Source: Microvirga subterranea (GTDB lineage: Bacteria > Pseudomonadota > Alphaproteobacteria > Rhizobiales > Beijerinckiaceae). Taken from it: 64,000 nucleotides of DNA. A program made the position numbers and the translations under genes. Below the pieces are notes generated by a model. The model saw nothing but the letters and a program-made list of their open reading frames with translations. It did no database searches and was not told where the DNA came from. Below are positions 32,535 to 41,716 of this stretch, piece by piece. Numbering within the stretch: the stretch's first letter is position 1; each line of letters starts with the position of its first letter. The stretch covers positions 1 to 64,000 of the forward strand of contig NZ_QQBB01000006.1 of the NCBI RefSeq assembly GCF_003350535.1, written 5' to 3'.

Positions 32535-33232
32535 CGGCTTTGCTCAAGAACAAACAGACAACACATGAAATCGGCCTGCAGGGACGCACCGCCGTTCTCG
32601 ACCTGACGGGGGCGATGTACCTGCCCGACGAGGATGCGCTCCTCGTGGCGGACCTGCATTTCGAGAAGGGCTCGTCCTTCGCGAGGCGCGGCATGATGCT
32701 GCCGCCCTACGACACCCGCGAGACGCTGATCGCGCTCTCGGACGCGGTGCAGCGATACAGCCCCCGCACGGTGATCGCCCTGGGCGACAGCTTCCACGAC
32801 ATCGGCGGCCCGGAGCGTCTCGGCGACGAGGAACGGACGACGCTGGAGGGCGTGCAGAGCGGGCGCGACTGGATCTGGGTGACGGGCAACCACGACCGGA
32901 TCCTGCCCGAGAGCATCGGCGGCCAGGTGGTCGAGGAGATGGAGCTCGGACCGCTCACCCTGCGCCACGAGCCGCAGGAGGGCGCCGGGGCCGAGGTCGC
33001 CGGCCACCTCCACCCGGTCGGCAAGGTGGTGATGCGCGGGCGCTCGACCCGGCGGCGCTGCTTCCTGACCGACGGCTCCCGCTGCATCATGCCGGCGCTG
33101 GGCGCCTATGCGGGCGGGCTGAACGCCTGCGACGCCGTGTTCAAGCCGCTCTTTCCGAAGGGCTTCACGGCCCACCTCATCGGCACCGAACGCATCTTCG
33201 CCATCGCGAAGGCGATGCTCTGCCGGGATTGA
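32531..33232 (+). CDS. pdeM: Ligase-associated metallophosphoesterase PdeM
   Basis: The 233-residue phosphoesterase shows DLHFEKG (residues 39-45), GDSFHD, GNHDR and GHLHPVG, the metal-binding motifs of the calcineurin-like family. RRRCFLTDGSRCIMPALGAY and FKPLFP are marks of the PdeM type. It acts with the DEXH helicase and ATP ligase in a DNA-damage response; the nuclease role is inferred for the family. The GTG start overlaps the helicase TGA by 4 bases. Confidence 0.95.
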   Translation: MTALLKNKQTTHEIGLQGRTAVLDLTGAMYLPDEDALLVADLHFEKGSSFARRGMMLPPYDTRETLIALSDAVQRYSPRTVIALGDSFHDIGGPERLGDEERTTLEGVQSGRDWIWVTGNHDRILPESIGGQVVEEMELGPLTLRHEPQEGAGAEVAGHLHPVGKVVMRGRSTRRRCFLTDGSRCIMPALGAYAGGLNACDAVFKPLFPKGFTAHLIGTERIFAIAKAMLCRD

Positions 33233-33238
33233 TCCGGG

Positions 33239-34003
33239 TCAGTCGCGCCGGAAGATCACGTTGGCACCCCAGCCGAAGAAGATGGCGAGGAGCGCGGTCG
33301 TCAGGCCGTAGAGCACGCTCCAGTCCCGCGCCACCTCGCCGACCTGCTGCTCGAATCCGGTCTTCACCAGCTCGAAATGGGTGATGGTGCGAGCGAGGAT
33401 CACCGTGTCGGCCAGGAGGGTGACCTCCACGTCGTAGTTGCCGGGCGGCGCTGTCGCCGGCAGCGGAATGCTGGCCCGGAAGATGCTGGGCGTCAGGAAG
33501 GTCACGCCGCGCTCGTCCTCATGGTAGAGGCCTTCCTGCTCCTTGAGCCGGTAGAGGGCGTCCCGGAACGGCTGGTCGGCCCCGTCGCGAACGTTCGTGA
33601 AATCCGGCGCGTCGATGATGGCGCGCAGGCCGATCTTCTGCCGCTGCCGCAGCTGCGGACTGGTGATCTCGTCAATCGGCGCCGACATCAGGACGCCCAA
33701 GTAGGAGGGCGCAAGCGGGAACTTCTGCTGCTCCTGGTTGATCCAGACGGGGCCGATCTGCTCCTTCTCGCGCACGACGAGGTACTGGGTGGGGCCGCGC
33801 ACGGTGACGACCGCGTCGTAGCCCGTGGCGCGGGAGATCGTCTGCGCGTCGCGCTCGATGGCGCCGAATACCGCGATGGACGTGCCCGTATAGTTCGACG
33901 TGATCAGGACGCGGTGGTTCGACAGGGACGTGATCAGGGTCTCGGCGGAGGCCGGGACCAGGCTTGCCCAGCAGAGGCTCAGCAGGAGGACGAGCGCCCT
34001 CAT
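33239..34003 (-). CDS. TIGR02186-type membrane-anchored protein
   Basis: The 254-residue protein has a signal peptide (MRALVLLLSLCWASLVPASA), a large extracytoplasmic part (SLSNHRVLITSNYTGTSIAV, TVRGPTQYLVVREKEQIGPV, SIFRASIPLPATAPPGNYDV) and one C-terminal helix (SVLYGLTTALLAIFFGWGAN). The family is unstudied and is usually encoded with a TauE/SafE exporter, as here, where the genes overlap by 4 bases. It may be a periplasmic partner of that exporter. Confidence 0.87.
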   Translation of the reverse strand: MRALVLLLSLCWASLVPASAETLITSLSNHRVLITSNYTGTSIAVFGAIERDAQTISRATGYDAVVTVRGPTQYLVVREKEQIGPVWINQEQQKFPLAPSYLGVLMSAPIDEITSPQLRQRQKIGLRAIIDAPDFTNVRDGADQPFRDALYRLKEQEGLYHEDERGVTFLTPSIFRASIPLPATAPPGNYDVEVTLLADTVILARTITHFELVKTGFEQQVGEVARDWSVLYGLTTALLAIFFGWGANVIFRRD

Positions 34004-34929
34004 GTGCGCGACTCCTGCACCGTGATGGAGAAGGGCTCGTCGGGATGGACCACCAGCTCCATGGCGAAGCGCAGGCCGACGGCGAGCAGGAGGAGGGCCA
34101 GGAGGAACCGGAACAGCTCGGCCCGGAGGTAGCGTCCCGCCCGCGCGCCGAACTGCGCGCCGAAGACGCCGCCGACGATGAGCAGGATGGCGAGCACGAT
34201 GTCGACCGCCTGGTTCGCCACCGCGTGCAGGATGAGCGCCACGAGGGTCGTGCAGACGATCTGGAACTGGGACGTGCCCACGACCACGCTGGTCGGCACC
34301 CGGAAGATGTAGAGCAGCGCCGGCACCATGATGAAGCCGCCGCCGATGCCGAGAAGCGCGCCCGCGAACCCGACGAAGAGCGCAAGCCCCAGGATCGGGA
34401 TCACGCTCGCATAGAGCTTGGAGCGATAGAAGCGCACGCGAAAGGGCAGGCCGAGATAGGGGGCGTGCTCGCCCGCCTGGCGCCGGAGCCGCACGGAACC
34501 GCCCTTTCGCTTGGTCCAGAATTCCCGGAGGCTCTCCTTGAGCATGAGGCTTCCGACGACGGTGAAGAGCGTCACGTAGGAGATCACGATCACGAGATCG
34601 AGCTGGCCGGCGCGCCTTGCCGCCGCGAAGAACCAGACGCCGAGCACCGAGCCGATGAAGCCGCCGGCCACCAGGATGGTCCCGAGCTTGAAGTCGAGCG
34701 CCTTCCGGCGAAGGGCGTTCAGGGAGCTGGTCGTGGAGGAGGCGACGATCTGCGCCGATTGCGTGGCGACCGCGACCGCCGGCGGGATGCCGAGGAAGAT
34801 CAGCAGCGGCGTCATCAGGAAGCCGCCGCCGATGCCGAACAGACCCGAGATGAAGCCAACCGCCGCGCCCATTCCTAGGATGAGGAGAACGCTCACGGGC
34901 ATTTCGGCGATAGGCAAATAAATTTGCAC
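34000..34929 (-). CDS. TauE/SafE-type sulfite/anion exporter
   Basis: The 309-residue protein has about eight membrane helices in two inverted halves. GFISGLFGIGGGFLMTPLLI (residues 25-44) and GFAGALLGIGGGFIMVPALL (about 200-220) are the paired family motifs. The family exports sulfite, sulfoacetate or other organic anions; the substrate here is unknown. It is the first gene of a pair with the TIGR02186-type protein (ATGA overlap). Confidence 0.92.
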   Translation of the reverse strand: MQIYLPIAEMPVSVLLILGMGAAVGFISGLFGIGGGFLMTPLLIFLGIPPAVAVATQSAQIVASSTTSSLNALRRKALDFKLGTILVAGGFIGSVLGVWFFAAARRAGQLDLVIVISYVTLFTVVGSLMLKESLREFWTKRKGGSVRLRRQAGEHAPYLGLPFRVRFYRSKLYASVIPILGLALFVGFAGALLGIGGGFIMVPALLYIFRVPTSVVVGTSQFQIVCTTLVALILHAVANQAVDIVLAILLIVGGVFGAQFGARAGRYLRAELFRFLLALLLLAVGLRFAMELVVHPDEPFSITVQESRT

Positions 34930-35033
34930 CCCGGTCCCCCTATGGCCGGTGCAGCCAGGCTCTGGTTATGACGTCGCTGAACGCGACTTTAAGCGTTGTG
35001 CCTGAACGGAAGCTGACAGGTCTGTGCGTTTTG

Positions 35034-38000
35034 TCAGCTCCTGGGATCGGCCTTGGTTTCCAGCGCGGCGGTCCGGCCGCGGGCCGCGGGCGCGGTCCCG
35101 TTCGCGGTCGTGTCGACCGGCCGGGGCTGCCAGCGCTCCACCGTGGTCTTCGCCGCGGCGAGTTCGGGGGCGGTGAGGCGCGCCGCGACGTCGTCGCGCT
35201 TCTTCGCCGCCTCGGCGTCGCCCTGTGCGGCCGCGAGGGAGAACCACTGGAAGGCCTTGGAGAAATCCGTTCGGGTCCCGATGCCGCGCGCGAAGAGCAC
35301 GCCGAGATTGAACTGGCTGTCCTGCAACCCGGCTTCGGCAGCCTCCGTGTACCAGCGCAGGGCGCCCGGGTAATCCGGCTTGCCGTCGATCCCGGAGGCG
35401 AGCAGCGTCGCCAGGTTGTGCATGGCGCGGACGTTGCCGACGACGGCCGCCCGTTCGTACCAGGTCAGGGCCAGCCGGGTGTCGCGCAGAAGGCCGACCC
35501 CCTTCTCGTAGAGCATCGCGAGGCGCTCCTGGGCCGGAGCGTAGCCGGCCCGCGCCGCGCTCTCGTAGAGATGGGCCGCAAGGATCGGGTCGTGCGCCAG
35601 CTCGCGCCCCTCCGACGCGCGGGATGCGATCTCGTAGATCGCCGTCGCGTCTCCGGCGAGGGCCGCCTCCCGCAAGGCAGCGGGAACCTGGGCGGGGAGG
35701 TCGCCGACCGTGCCCGGATCGACGCGGATCTTCACAGGCGCCGGAAGCGAGGCCAGGCTCGATCCCTGCAGCAGGCTCGCCTCGGCGGGCGATGCGGCGA
35801 CCGTCACGATGCTGGCGGGAGGCGGTGGCGCCTCGGCGACCGCCTGCGCGGGGACGGCCGATGCCTCCTGCGCGTCGGGCCGGTTCGCGAGGATCTGGGC
35901 CGCGCCCGCGGCGATAACCAGGAAGGCGAGCCCGAACAGGAGCGGGCGCCGGCGGGCGTCGAGGCTCCGGCGCAGCCGCTCGATCAGCGACGGGGCCGAG
36001 GAAGCCGGTTTCTCGGCCGCGGCCTCGGACGCGTCCGTCACGGGAGCGGGCGGCTCGACCGGCAGAGGGGGCGCGGAGCCGAGCTTCTCGGGCAGGGATG
36101 TCTGCGAGGCCCGCCGCGCGGCCGCGATGAAGTTGGCCCGCACGTTGCCGAGGTCGCTCTCCCGCGGGGCAGAGGCGGCGGCCGGAACGGGCGGCGCATC
36201 CGATCCTGCCATGGCGACAGGGGACAGGACGTCGGGCGCATGCGAGGGATCCGACGTCTCGGCGATCTGGGACAGGGCCGCGGCATGGAGCCGGCGCACC
36301 GCCGCTTCGAGCCGATCCGCCGAGGGCATGTCGCCGGCGCCCTGGCCCGCCGCCGGCTGGACCTGGCCGGACCTTCCGGCCTGAAGCACTGGCCCGGGAT
36401 AGCGCGACACCAGGGTCTCCAAGGCGTCGCGGATGGCGCGCAGCGTCTCCTGGGTCTTCTTGTCTGACCGGGATTGCAGCGCCTTCAGCTCGACGAAGCC
36501 CTGCTTGAGGGCGTCGACGTCGCCGGAGGCAGGCGTATCCCGGTGGATGTCCTGCAGGGCGGTCCTGGTCGCGCGCTCGACGATGGACGCGGTCTCGTCC
36601 TGCATCTTCCTCAGCTGGCTGGTCGCCTCGTCGAAGACCTGGCGCAGAGGCTCGGACGACGGCTCGACGATCCGGTCCGCGAGCGCGGCGATGCGCTGCT
36701 CCAGGGCATCGAGGGCCGCATGCGAGGGAACGGGTTGCTCGAACCGCTCGCTGATCGCGCGAAGCATGAGCTCGATCGTGGAGGTGTCGGCCTGCTGGCC
36801 GACCTGACGCAGCTCCTCCTCGATGCGGTCGAAGCGCTTGAGCAGAACGTCGTGAGACGCCCCATCCGCCACGGATGCGAGTTGCGAGGACAGGTGCTCC
36901 ATCTTCGCCGCCAGCGCCTCGGTCTGCTCGAGGCGGGAATCCGTCATGGACGCCATGCGCTCGGTGAGGAACGAAAGCTGCTCGGCGATGGGATCGAGAT
37001 TGGCGGGCTCCGGCTCGGCGCGGCTGGCGAGGGCATCGAGACGACGGCTCAAGGTTTCCAGCTGCTCCGGCACGGTGCTCGCCTCCTGGGCCGCGACCGT
37101 GCGGCCGAGGGCGGCGCAGACATCCTCGAGGGAGCTCTTGAGCGCCGCGAAGTCGCTGCGCCCCACCTGGTTGTCGCGCAAGTCCGCGATCTGGCGGCCC
37201 AGGGAGGCGACCTCGCCGGACAGGCGCTCGATCTGCTGCGGCTCGGCCCGGCCGGACAGCTCCTGGCGGAGATCGACGATCTGCCCGGCCAGGAACTCGA
37301 TGGCGAAGCGGTCGACGCCGGCCCTGGAGGCCTCGTCGATCCGGGTCCTGATCTGCTCGATCCCGGCCTCGATGCGTCCGTGCACGCCATCGGCGACCTC
37401 GCCCGACAGGGACTCGACTCGCCGGAAGATCGCCGCGACGGAATTCGCCAGGGTCACGACATCCTTGGTCGGGCGCCCCTGCTCAAGATGCTGCGAGACG
37501 TCCCGGACGGCCCGGTCGAGGGCCGTGATCTCGTCGCGCGTCGCAAGGTCTCCGAGCGTGGCGCGAAGCTGCTCGATATCCGCGCGGATCGCCTCGAGGG
37601 CCGGCGGCATGGCGGCATCGGCCGGCCGCTCCAGGCGCTCCGCCAAGCGCGACATGTCCGTGCGCAGGCCCGTGAGCGTTTCCGAAAGGGGTGCGAGCGC
37701 CTTCATGGCGTCCTGGACCGGGAACTCGATGCGGGCCGGAACGGCGCGCTCCGAGATGACCTGCCGCTCGACCGTGTCGAGGCGCTCCTTCAGGGCCGTC
37801 AGGGCCTGCGAGAGCGCGGAGGCGATCCGGTCCTGCTGGTTCGCCGACATGCGGGCGGTCTCGTTGAGGCGCTCTTCCGCGTGCTCGATCCAGCTCGCCA
37901 TGGATTCGAGGGCGATCGCCGTCCTCGTGGCCTCGTCGGGCCCGAGGGCGGCGCCCGAGGGCTCCGCCTGGCCCGGAGCTTTACGCCGGCTCTCGACGAG

Positions 38001-38201
38001 GCGGGCGATGATGCCGTCGAGGTTGTCGCCGGCGCGGCGGCGCTCGGGCCTGTGTGACGGGCCCTGCTTCCCGTCCGGTCCGGCCAGGGTGGCCGCGAGC
38101 CAGTCCTCGACCCGCATGCCCGACCGGCGCGCGGCGGCCTCGGCGATGTCGCGGGCGTCGAGCCCCAGCTCGTCGAGTTTCGGGAGAACGTGTCGGCTCA
38201 T
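35034..38201 (-). CDS. PodJ-like polar localization protein with Sel1 repeats
   Basis: The 1055-residue protein begins with a short motif region (SGMRVEDWLAATLAG) typical of PodJ. A long coiled-coil region covers about residues 90-560, then a proline-rich stretch, one transmembrane helix (about 753-772, LLFGLAFLVIAAGAAQILA) and 4-5 Sel1 repeats (about 850-1007, for example AAHLYESAARAGYAPAQERL). In Caulobacter and Rhizobiales, PodJ marks the old or new pole and scaffolds division and polarity proteins; the Sel1 part faces the periplasm. No peptidoglycan-binding domain follows the repeats. The start is the ATG at 38201. Confidence 0.87.
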   Translation of the reverse strand: MSRHVLPKLDELGLDARDIAEAAARRSGMRVEDWLAATLAGPDGKQGPSHRPERRRAGDNLDGIIARLVESRRKAPGQAEPSGAALGPDEATRTAIALESMASWIEHAEERLNETARMSANQQDRIASALSQALTALKERLDTVERQVISERAVPARIEFPVQDAMKALAPLSETLTGLRTDMSRLAERLERPADAAMPPALEAIRADIEQLRATLGDLATRDEITALDRAVRDVSQHLEQGRPTKDVVTLANSVAAIFRRVESLSGEVADGVHGRIEAGIEQIRTRIDEASRAGVDRFAIEFLAGQIVDLRQELSGRAEPQQIERLSGEVASLGRQIADLRDNQVGRSDFAALKSSLEDVCAALGRTVAAQEASTVPEQLETLSRRLDALASRAEPEPANLDPIAEQLSFLTERMASMTDSRLEQTEALAAKMEHLSSQLASVADGASHDVLLKRFDRIEEELRQVGQQADTSTIELMLRAISERFEQPVPSHAALDALEQRIAALADRIVEPSSEPLRQVFDEATSQLRKMQDETASIVERATRTALQDIHRDTPASGDVDALKQGFVELKALQSRSDKKTQETLRAIRDALETLVSRYPGPVLQAGRSGQVQPAAGQGAGDMPSADRLEAAVRRLHAAALSQIAETSDPSHAPDVLSPVAMAGSDAPPVPAAASAPRESDLGNVRANFIAAARRASQTSLPEKLGSAPPLPVEPPAPVTDASEAAAEKPASSAPSLIERLRRSLDARRRPLLFGLAFLVIAAGAAQILANRPDAQEASAVPAQAVAEAPPPPASIVTVAASPAEASLLQGSSLASLPAPVKIRVDPGTVGDLPAQVPAALREAALAGDATAIYEIASRASEGRELAHDPILAAHLYESAARAGYAPAQERLAMLYEKGVGLLRDTRLALTWYERAAVVGNVRAMHNLATLLASGIDGKPDYPGALRWYTEAAEAGLQDSQFNLGVLFARGIGTRTDFSKAFQWFSLAAAQGDAEAAKKRDDVAARLTAPELAAAKTTVERWQPRPVDTTANGTAPAARGRTAALETKADPRS

Positions 38202-38590
38202 GGCAACGCCCAGGGGAACTATGAACTGGAACTCTGAATGCGTCCGACCGGGGCCGACCCCATTCCGGCCCGTCGGGACGGTCCGAAGGACAGGTTATGG
38301 CGAATCACGAGCCATTCCCGGCCTTCGAGCCGACGGCGCAGCTTTTGGCGATCGTGGTAAAAAAGCCGTTAAGGCGACGGTATTTAGCCGGACCGGACAC
38401 TGACCCTGCGGGAGCTTCCTTTCCGTCGCTTTTCTAGGAAAAAGAGCCGTTACCGCTCCGGTACACGCCTTTGTTGCAAACGTCTTGCTATAACGATAAT
38501 ATATGTTCTATTATTTCATTACGCGTGAATCGCGGTTCCCCCTACGGGATTTCGATTCCGGCAAGCGAACGGAAAAAACCGGGGCACGGC
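38202..38590. other. 389-base divergent intergenic region
   Basis: No gene is visible between the podJ-like gene and the merR gene. The left half has mixed composition with the podJ leader. The right end (38465-38540) is strongly AT-rich and holds the merR promoter listed separately. No terminator or repeat is apparent. Confidence 0.6.
38474..38502 (+). promoter_or_regulatory. Candidate promoter of the MerR-type gene
   Basis: TTGCAA (38474-38479) and TAATAT (38497-38502) are 17 bases apart, about 90 bases before the ATG at 38591. The AT-richness contrasts with the surrounding DNA. Upstream in-frame codons are not part of the family, supporting a start after this site. Confidence 0.5.
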
Positions 38591-39013
38591 ATGAACAAAG
38601 ATACGCTCGGACATTATTCGATTCATTCGACCGAAGGCGCGGCGGAGAGCGGCAAATCCTATACCATCGGCGATCTGGCGCGTGAGTTTGGCGTAACCCT
38701 GAGGACCCTGCGCTTCTACGAGGACCGCGGCCTCCTCTCGCCCCGTCGCGACGGCACCTCCCGCATCTACGACGCGCGCGACCGCGACCGCCTGTCCGTC
38801 ATCCTGAAGGGCAAGCAGCTCGGCTTCACCCTCACCGAGATCCGCGCCATGCTCGCCGAGGACCGCATGGGCGACGGCGCTTCGGCCAAGCTCCAGCTCT
38901 CGATCGACCAAATCGAGGATCAGATCAGCCACTTGGAGCAGCAGAAGGCGGAAATCGAGGAGGCTCTCGCGGAGCTCCACGCCCGTCGTGCCGGGATGGC
39001 CGCTGCGGCCTGA
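38591..39013 (+). CDS. MerR family transcriptional regulator
   Basis: The 140-residue protein has the MerR helix-turn-helix (residues 23-90): YTIGDLAREFGVTLRTLRFY, EDRGLLSPRRDG, then RIYDARDRDRLSVILKGKQL and LGFTLTEIRAML. A dimerising coil (about 105-135, QIEDQISHLEQQKAEIEEAL) follows. No cysteine metal site is present, so it does not belong to the metal sensors. In Rhizobiales such genes are often next to acyl-CoA dehydrogenase genes and control fatty-acid breakdown. The fad operon starts 780 bases downstream, so that target is plausible. Confidence 0.9.
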   Translation: MNKDTLGHYSIHSTEGAAESGKSYTIGDLAREFGVTLRTLRFYEDRGLLSPRRDGTSRIYDARDRDRLSVILKGKQLGFTLTEIRAMLAEDRMGDGASAKLQLSIDQIEDQISHLEQQKAEIEEALAELHARRAGMAAAA

Positions 39014-39222
39014 CGCCGGAGAGCCTTGGCCGGGCATGGCGGTCCATGTCCCTGCGCCTCAAGGCGGAGATGCGCCGGCGAGCCCTTCGGCGTCTCCGCC
39101 GGCTTGGCCGCTCGCTGTCGTAAGCCCTGATCCGACGACTTGAAGGACCGGCCCGGCATCGTTTCTCAGCGGAATGGGACGAAGTGCTCGACCCGCAAAG
39201 ACCGGGATATCGTTCGAGTGTG

Positions 39223-39655
39223 ATGCCGGCCTCCTGCGACCCTCGCATTCAAGCTGTCATCGCGGCCTATCCGCCCGGACTCCGGAAGGACCTGCTGAGG
39301 GTCCGCGGCCTCATTGACGAGGCGGCCGAATCCGCCGGCATCGGTGCGCCTGTCGAGACCATGAAATGGGGCCAGCCGGCCTACATGCCCTCGCGGCCGC
39401 GGATCGGCACGACCGTCAGGATCGATGCATTCGGGTCATGATCACTTCGCCGTCTTCTTCCATTGCCGGACCGGCCTGGTGCCGACCTTCCGGGCTCTCT
39501 ACCCGGACGAATTCACATTCCATGGCCGGCGCGCCATCGTCCTCCCGGTCGGCTCCAGCCTTCCGGCCTATGCCCTGCGGCACTGCCTGACCCTGGCGCT
39601 GACATATCATCTGCATCCCGAACACCGACAGCGCCGCCTCATCCCTTCCGGATAA
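39223..39655 (+). pseudogene. DUF1801 gene with a frameshift
   Basis: The first part (from the ATG at 39223) reads PRIQAVIAAYPPGLRKDLLR, VETMKWGQPAYMPSRPRIGT and TVRIDAFGS before stopping at 39441. In another frame, GHDHFAVFFHCRTGLVPTF and RRAIVLPVGSSLPAYALRHC continue exactly where the DUF1801 fold would. The break lies near 39425-39440, so a one- or two-base indel split the gene. Either it is a real pseudogene or there is a sequencing error. The gap before it (39014-39222) holds a GGCGGAGA/TCTCCGCC inverted pair and nothing else clear. Confidence 0.75.
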
Positions 39656-39791
39656 GCCGCCTGCTACAGCCGGCAATTTCGCGCCCTACCTCTTCCCCTA
39701 CACGACTCGATAGTTTATATGTGAACTATCTGATGCCGGCGCCGCGGCGGATGCAGCGTGATGCCGGGCCAATCGAGCTGGGAGGATCTCC

Positions 39792-41585
39792 ATGCCGGTC
39801 TACAAGGCCCCCGTCGAAGACGTGATGTTCCTGCTGAACGACGTCTTCCCCATCGAACGCTACAACAACCTGCCGGGCTTCGCCGATGCGACCCCCGATA
39901 CGGTCGAGGCGATCCTGGGCGAGGGCGCCAAGCTCTGCGAGGAGGTCTTCGCGCCCCTGAACCTCTCCGGCGACCAGGAGGGCTGCACGCGTCACCCGGA
40001 CGGCTCCGTCACGACCCCGAAGGGCTTCAGGCAAGCTTACGAGGCCTATGCGGCGGGCGGCTGGATGGGCCTTGCGGCGCCGGAAGAGTACGGCGGGCAG
40101 GGACTGCCCTCGGCCCTCAACACGATCATGCAGGAATTCGTCTCCTCGGCGAACCTGGCGCTCGGCATGTATCCGGGCCTGACGCAGGGAGCCATCGCGG
40201 CGCTGCTGGTCCACGGCTCGGACGAGATCAAGAAGACCTATCTGCCGAAGATGGTCGAGGGCGTCTGGACCGGCACCATGAACCTCACCGAGCCCCATTG
40301 CGGAACGGATCTGGGCCTGCTCAAGACCAAGGCCGTGCCGAACCCGGACGGCTCCTACGCGATCACCGGCACCAAGATCTTCATCTCGGCCGGAGAGCAC
40401 GACATGGCCGAGAACATCGTCCATCTGGTGCTGGCGCGCATCGAGGGAGCGCCCGCCGGCACCAAGGGCATCTCGCTCTTCGTGGTGCCGAAGGTCCTGG
40501 TGAACCGGGATGGCTCGCTCGGTGAGCGCAACGGCGTCTCCTGCGGCTCCCTCGAGCACAAGATGGGCATCCACGGCAATGCCACCTGCGTCATGAACTA
40601 CGACGGCGCGAAGGGCTGGCTGATCGGCGAGGCGAACCGCGGCCTCAACGCCATGTTCGTGATGATGAACGAGGCGCGCCTCGCGGTCGGCGTGCAGGGG
40701 CTGGCCCAGTCGGAGGTCGCCTATCAGAACGCCGTTGCCTATGCGAAGGACCGGCTCCAGGGCCGCTCGCTCACAGGCCCGAAGTTCCCTGACAAGCCGG
40801 CGGACCCGATCATCGTGCATCCGGACGTGCGCCGGACGCTTCTCTCCATCAAGGCCTTCAACGAGGCCGCCCGCGCGCTCGTGGTCTGGACGGCCCTGAA
40901 GAGCGACGTGGCGCACCGCTCCTCCGACGAGGCCGAGCGGCAGCAGGCGGACGACCACATGGGCCTCATGACCCCGGTGGTGAAGGGCGTGCTGACCGAT
41001 CTCGGCTTCGATATGGCCGTGAGGGCGCAGCAGATGTTCGGCGGCCATGGCTATATCGAGGAATGGGGCATGTCGCAGTTCGTGCGCGATGCCCGCATCA
41101 CCATGATCTACGAGGGCGCCAACGGCATCCAGGCCATGGACCTCGTCGGCCGCAAACTCGGCAAGGACGGCGGCCGCGCCATCATGGGCTTCTTCAACGA
41201 GGTCGGCGCCTTCTGCCAGGAGAATGCGGGCGACGAGAGCCTGAAAGGATTCGTCGAGCCGCTCCAGCAGGGCCTCGGCCACCTGCAGCAGGCCACCATG
41301 TGGTTCATGCAGAACGCCATGGCGAAGCCCGACAACGCGGGCGCCGGCGCCACCGACTACATGCACCTCTTCGGCCTCGTGGCGATGGGCTACATGTGGG
41401 CCAAGATGGCCAAGGCTGCGCAGGCCCGGAAGGCTGACGGCAACGGCGTCGCCGAGCGGATGGACGCCAAGATCCTCACCGGCCGCTTCTACATGGAGCG
41501 CATGATGCCGGAGACCGGCCTGCGCCTGGCGCGGATCTCCACGGGCGCCGATGCCACCATGGCGATGCCCGCCGAGATGTTCTGA
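39792..41585 (+). CDS. Acyl-CoA dehydrogenase (FadE-like, with C-terminal extension)
   Basis: The FAD enzyme introduces the trans-2 double bond in acyl-CoA, the first step of beta-oxidation. GWMGLAAPEEYGGQGLPSAL, GTMNLTEPHCGTDLGLLKTK, QMFGGHGYIEEWGMSQFVRD and TMIYEGANGIQAMDLVGRKL are family signatures; EGANGIQ holds the probable catalytic Glu. An extra C-terminal domain (about 470-597) is typical of this 597-residue subfamily. It opens the fad operon with the thiolase and FadJ-type genes. Confidence 0.93.
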   Translation: MPVYKAPVEDVMFLLNDVFPIERYNNLPGFADATPDTVEAILGEGAKLCEEVFAPLNLSGDQEGCTRHPDGSVTTPKGFRQAYEAYAAGGWMGLAAPEEYGGQGLPSALNTIMQEFVSSANLALGMYPGLTQGAIAALLVHGSDEIKKTYLPKMVEGVWTGTMNLTEPHCGTDLGLLKTKAVPNPDGSYAITGTKIFISAGEHDMAENIVHLVLARIEGAPAGTKGISLFVVPKVLVNRDGSLGERNGVSCGSLEHKMGIHGNATCVMNYDGAKGWLIGEANRGLNAMFVMMNEARLAVGVQGLAQSEVAYQNAVAYAKDRLQGRSLTGPKFPDKPADPIIVHPDVRRTLLSIKAFNEAARALVVWTALKSDVAHRSSDEAERQQADDHMGLMTPVVKGVLTDLGFDMAVRAQQMFGGHGYIEEWGMSQFVRDARITMIYEGANGIQAMDLVGRKLGKDGGRAIMGFFNEVGAFCQENAGDESLKGFVEPLQQGLGHLQQATMWFMQNAMAKPDNAGAGATDYMHLFGLVAMGYMWAKMAKAAQARKADGNGVAERMDAKILTGRFYMERMMPETGLRLARISTGADATMAMPAEMF

Positions 41586-41596
41586 TTGCAACGAGC

Positions 41597-41695
41597 GTCA
41601 TCCCGGCCGAAGCGAAGCGCAGAGCCGGGATCGCATGATGAGCAAAGCACTCTATTCTGTTGACGATCCCGGATCGCTCGAGCGTCCGGGATGAC
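41597..41695. repeat. REP-like palindrome (GTCATCCCGG type)
   Basis: GTCATCCCGGCC at the left and GTCCGGGATGAC at the right are inverted, with an internal pair CCGGGATC/GATCCCGG. The element fills the gap between the acyl-CoA dehydrogenase and thiolase genes. A near copy lies at 42933-43024. Confidence 0.8.
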
Positions 41696-41716
41696 AACCT
41701 GACCGGGAGATCCTTC

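Noticed and set aside
36474-38057. A long plus-strand frame over the PodJ-like gene
   Set aside because: The coiled-coil codon bias on the minus strand creates it. It shows no domain or RBS.
38510-38530. A LexA box before the MerR gene
   Set aside because: One GTTC occurs but the partner at N7 is TCAT, so no site.
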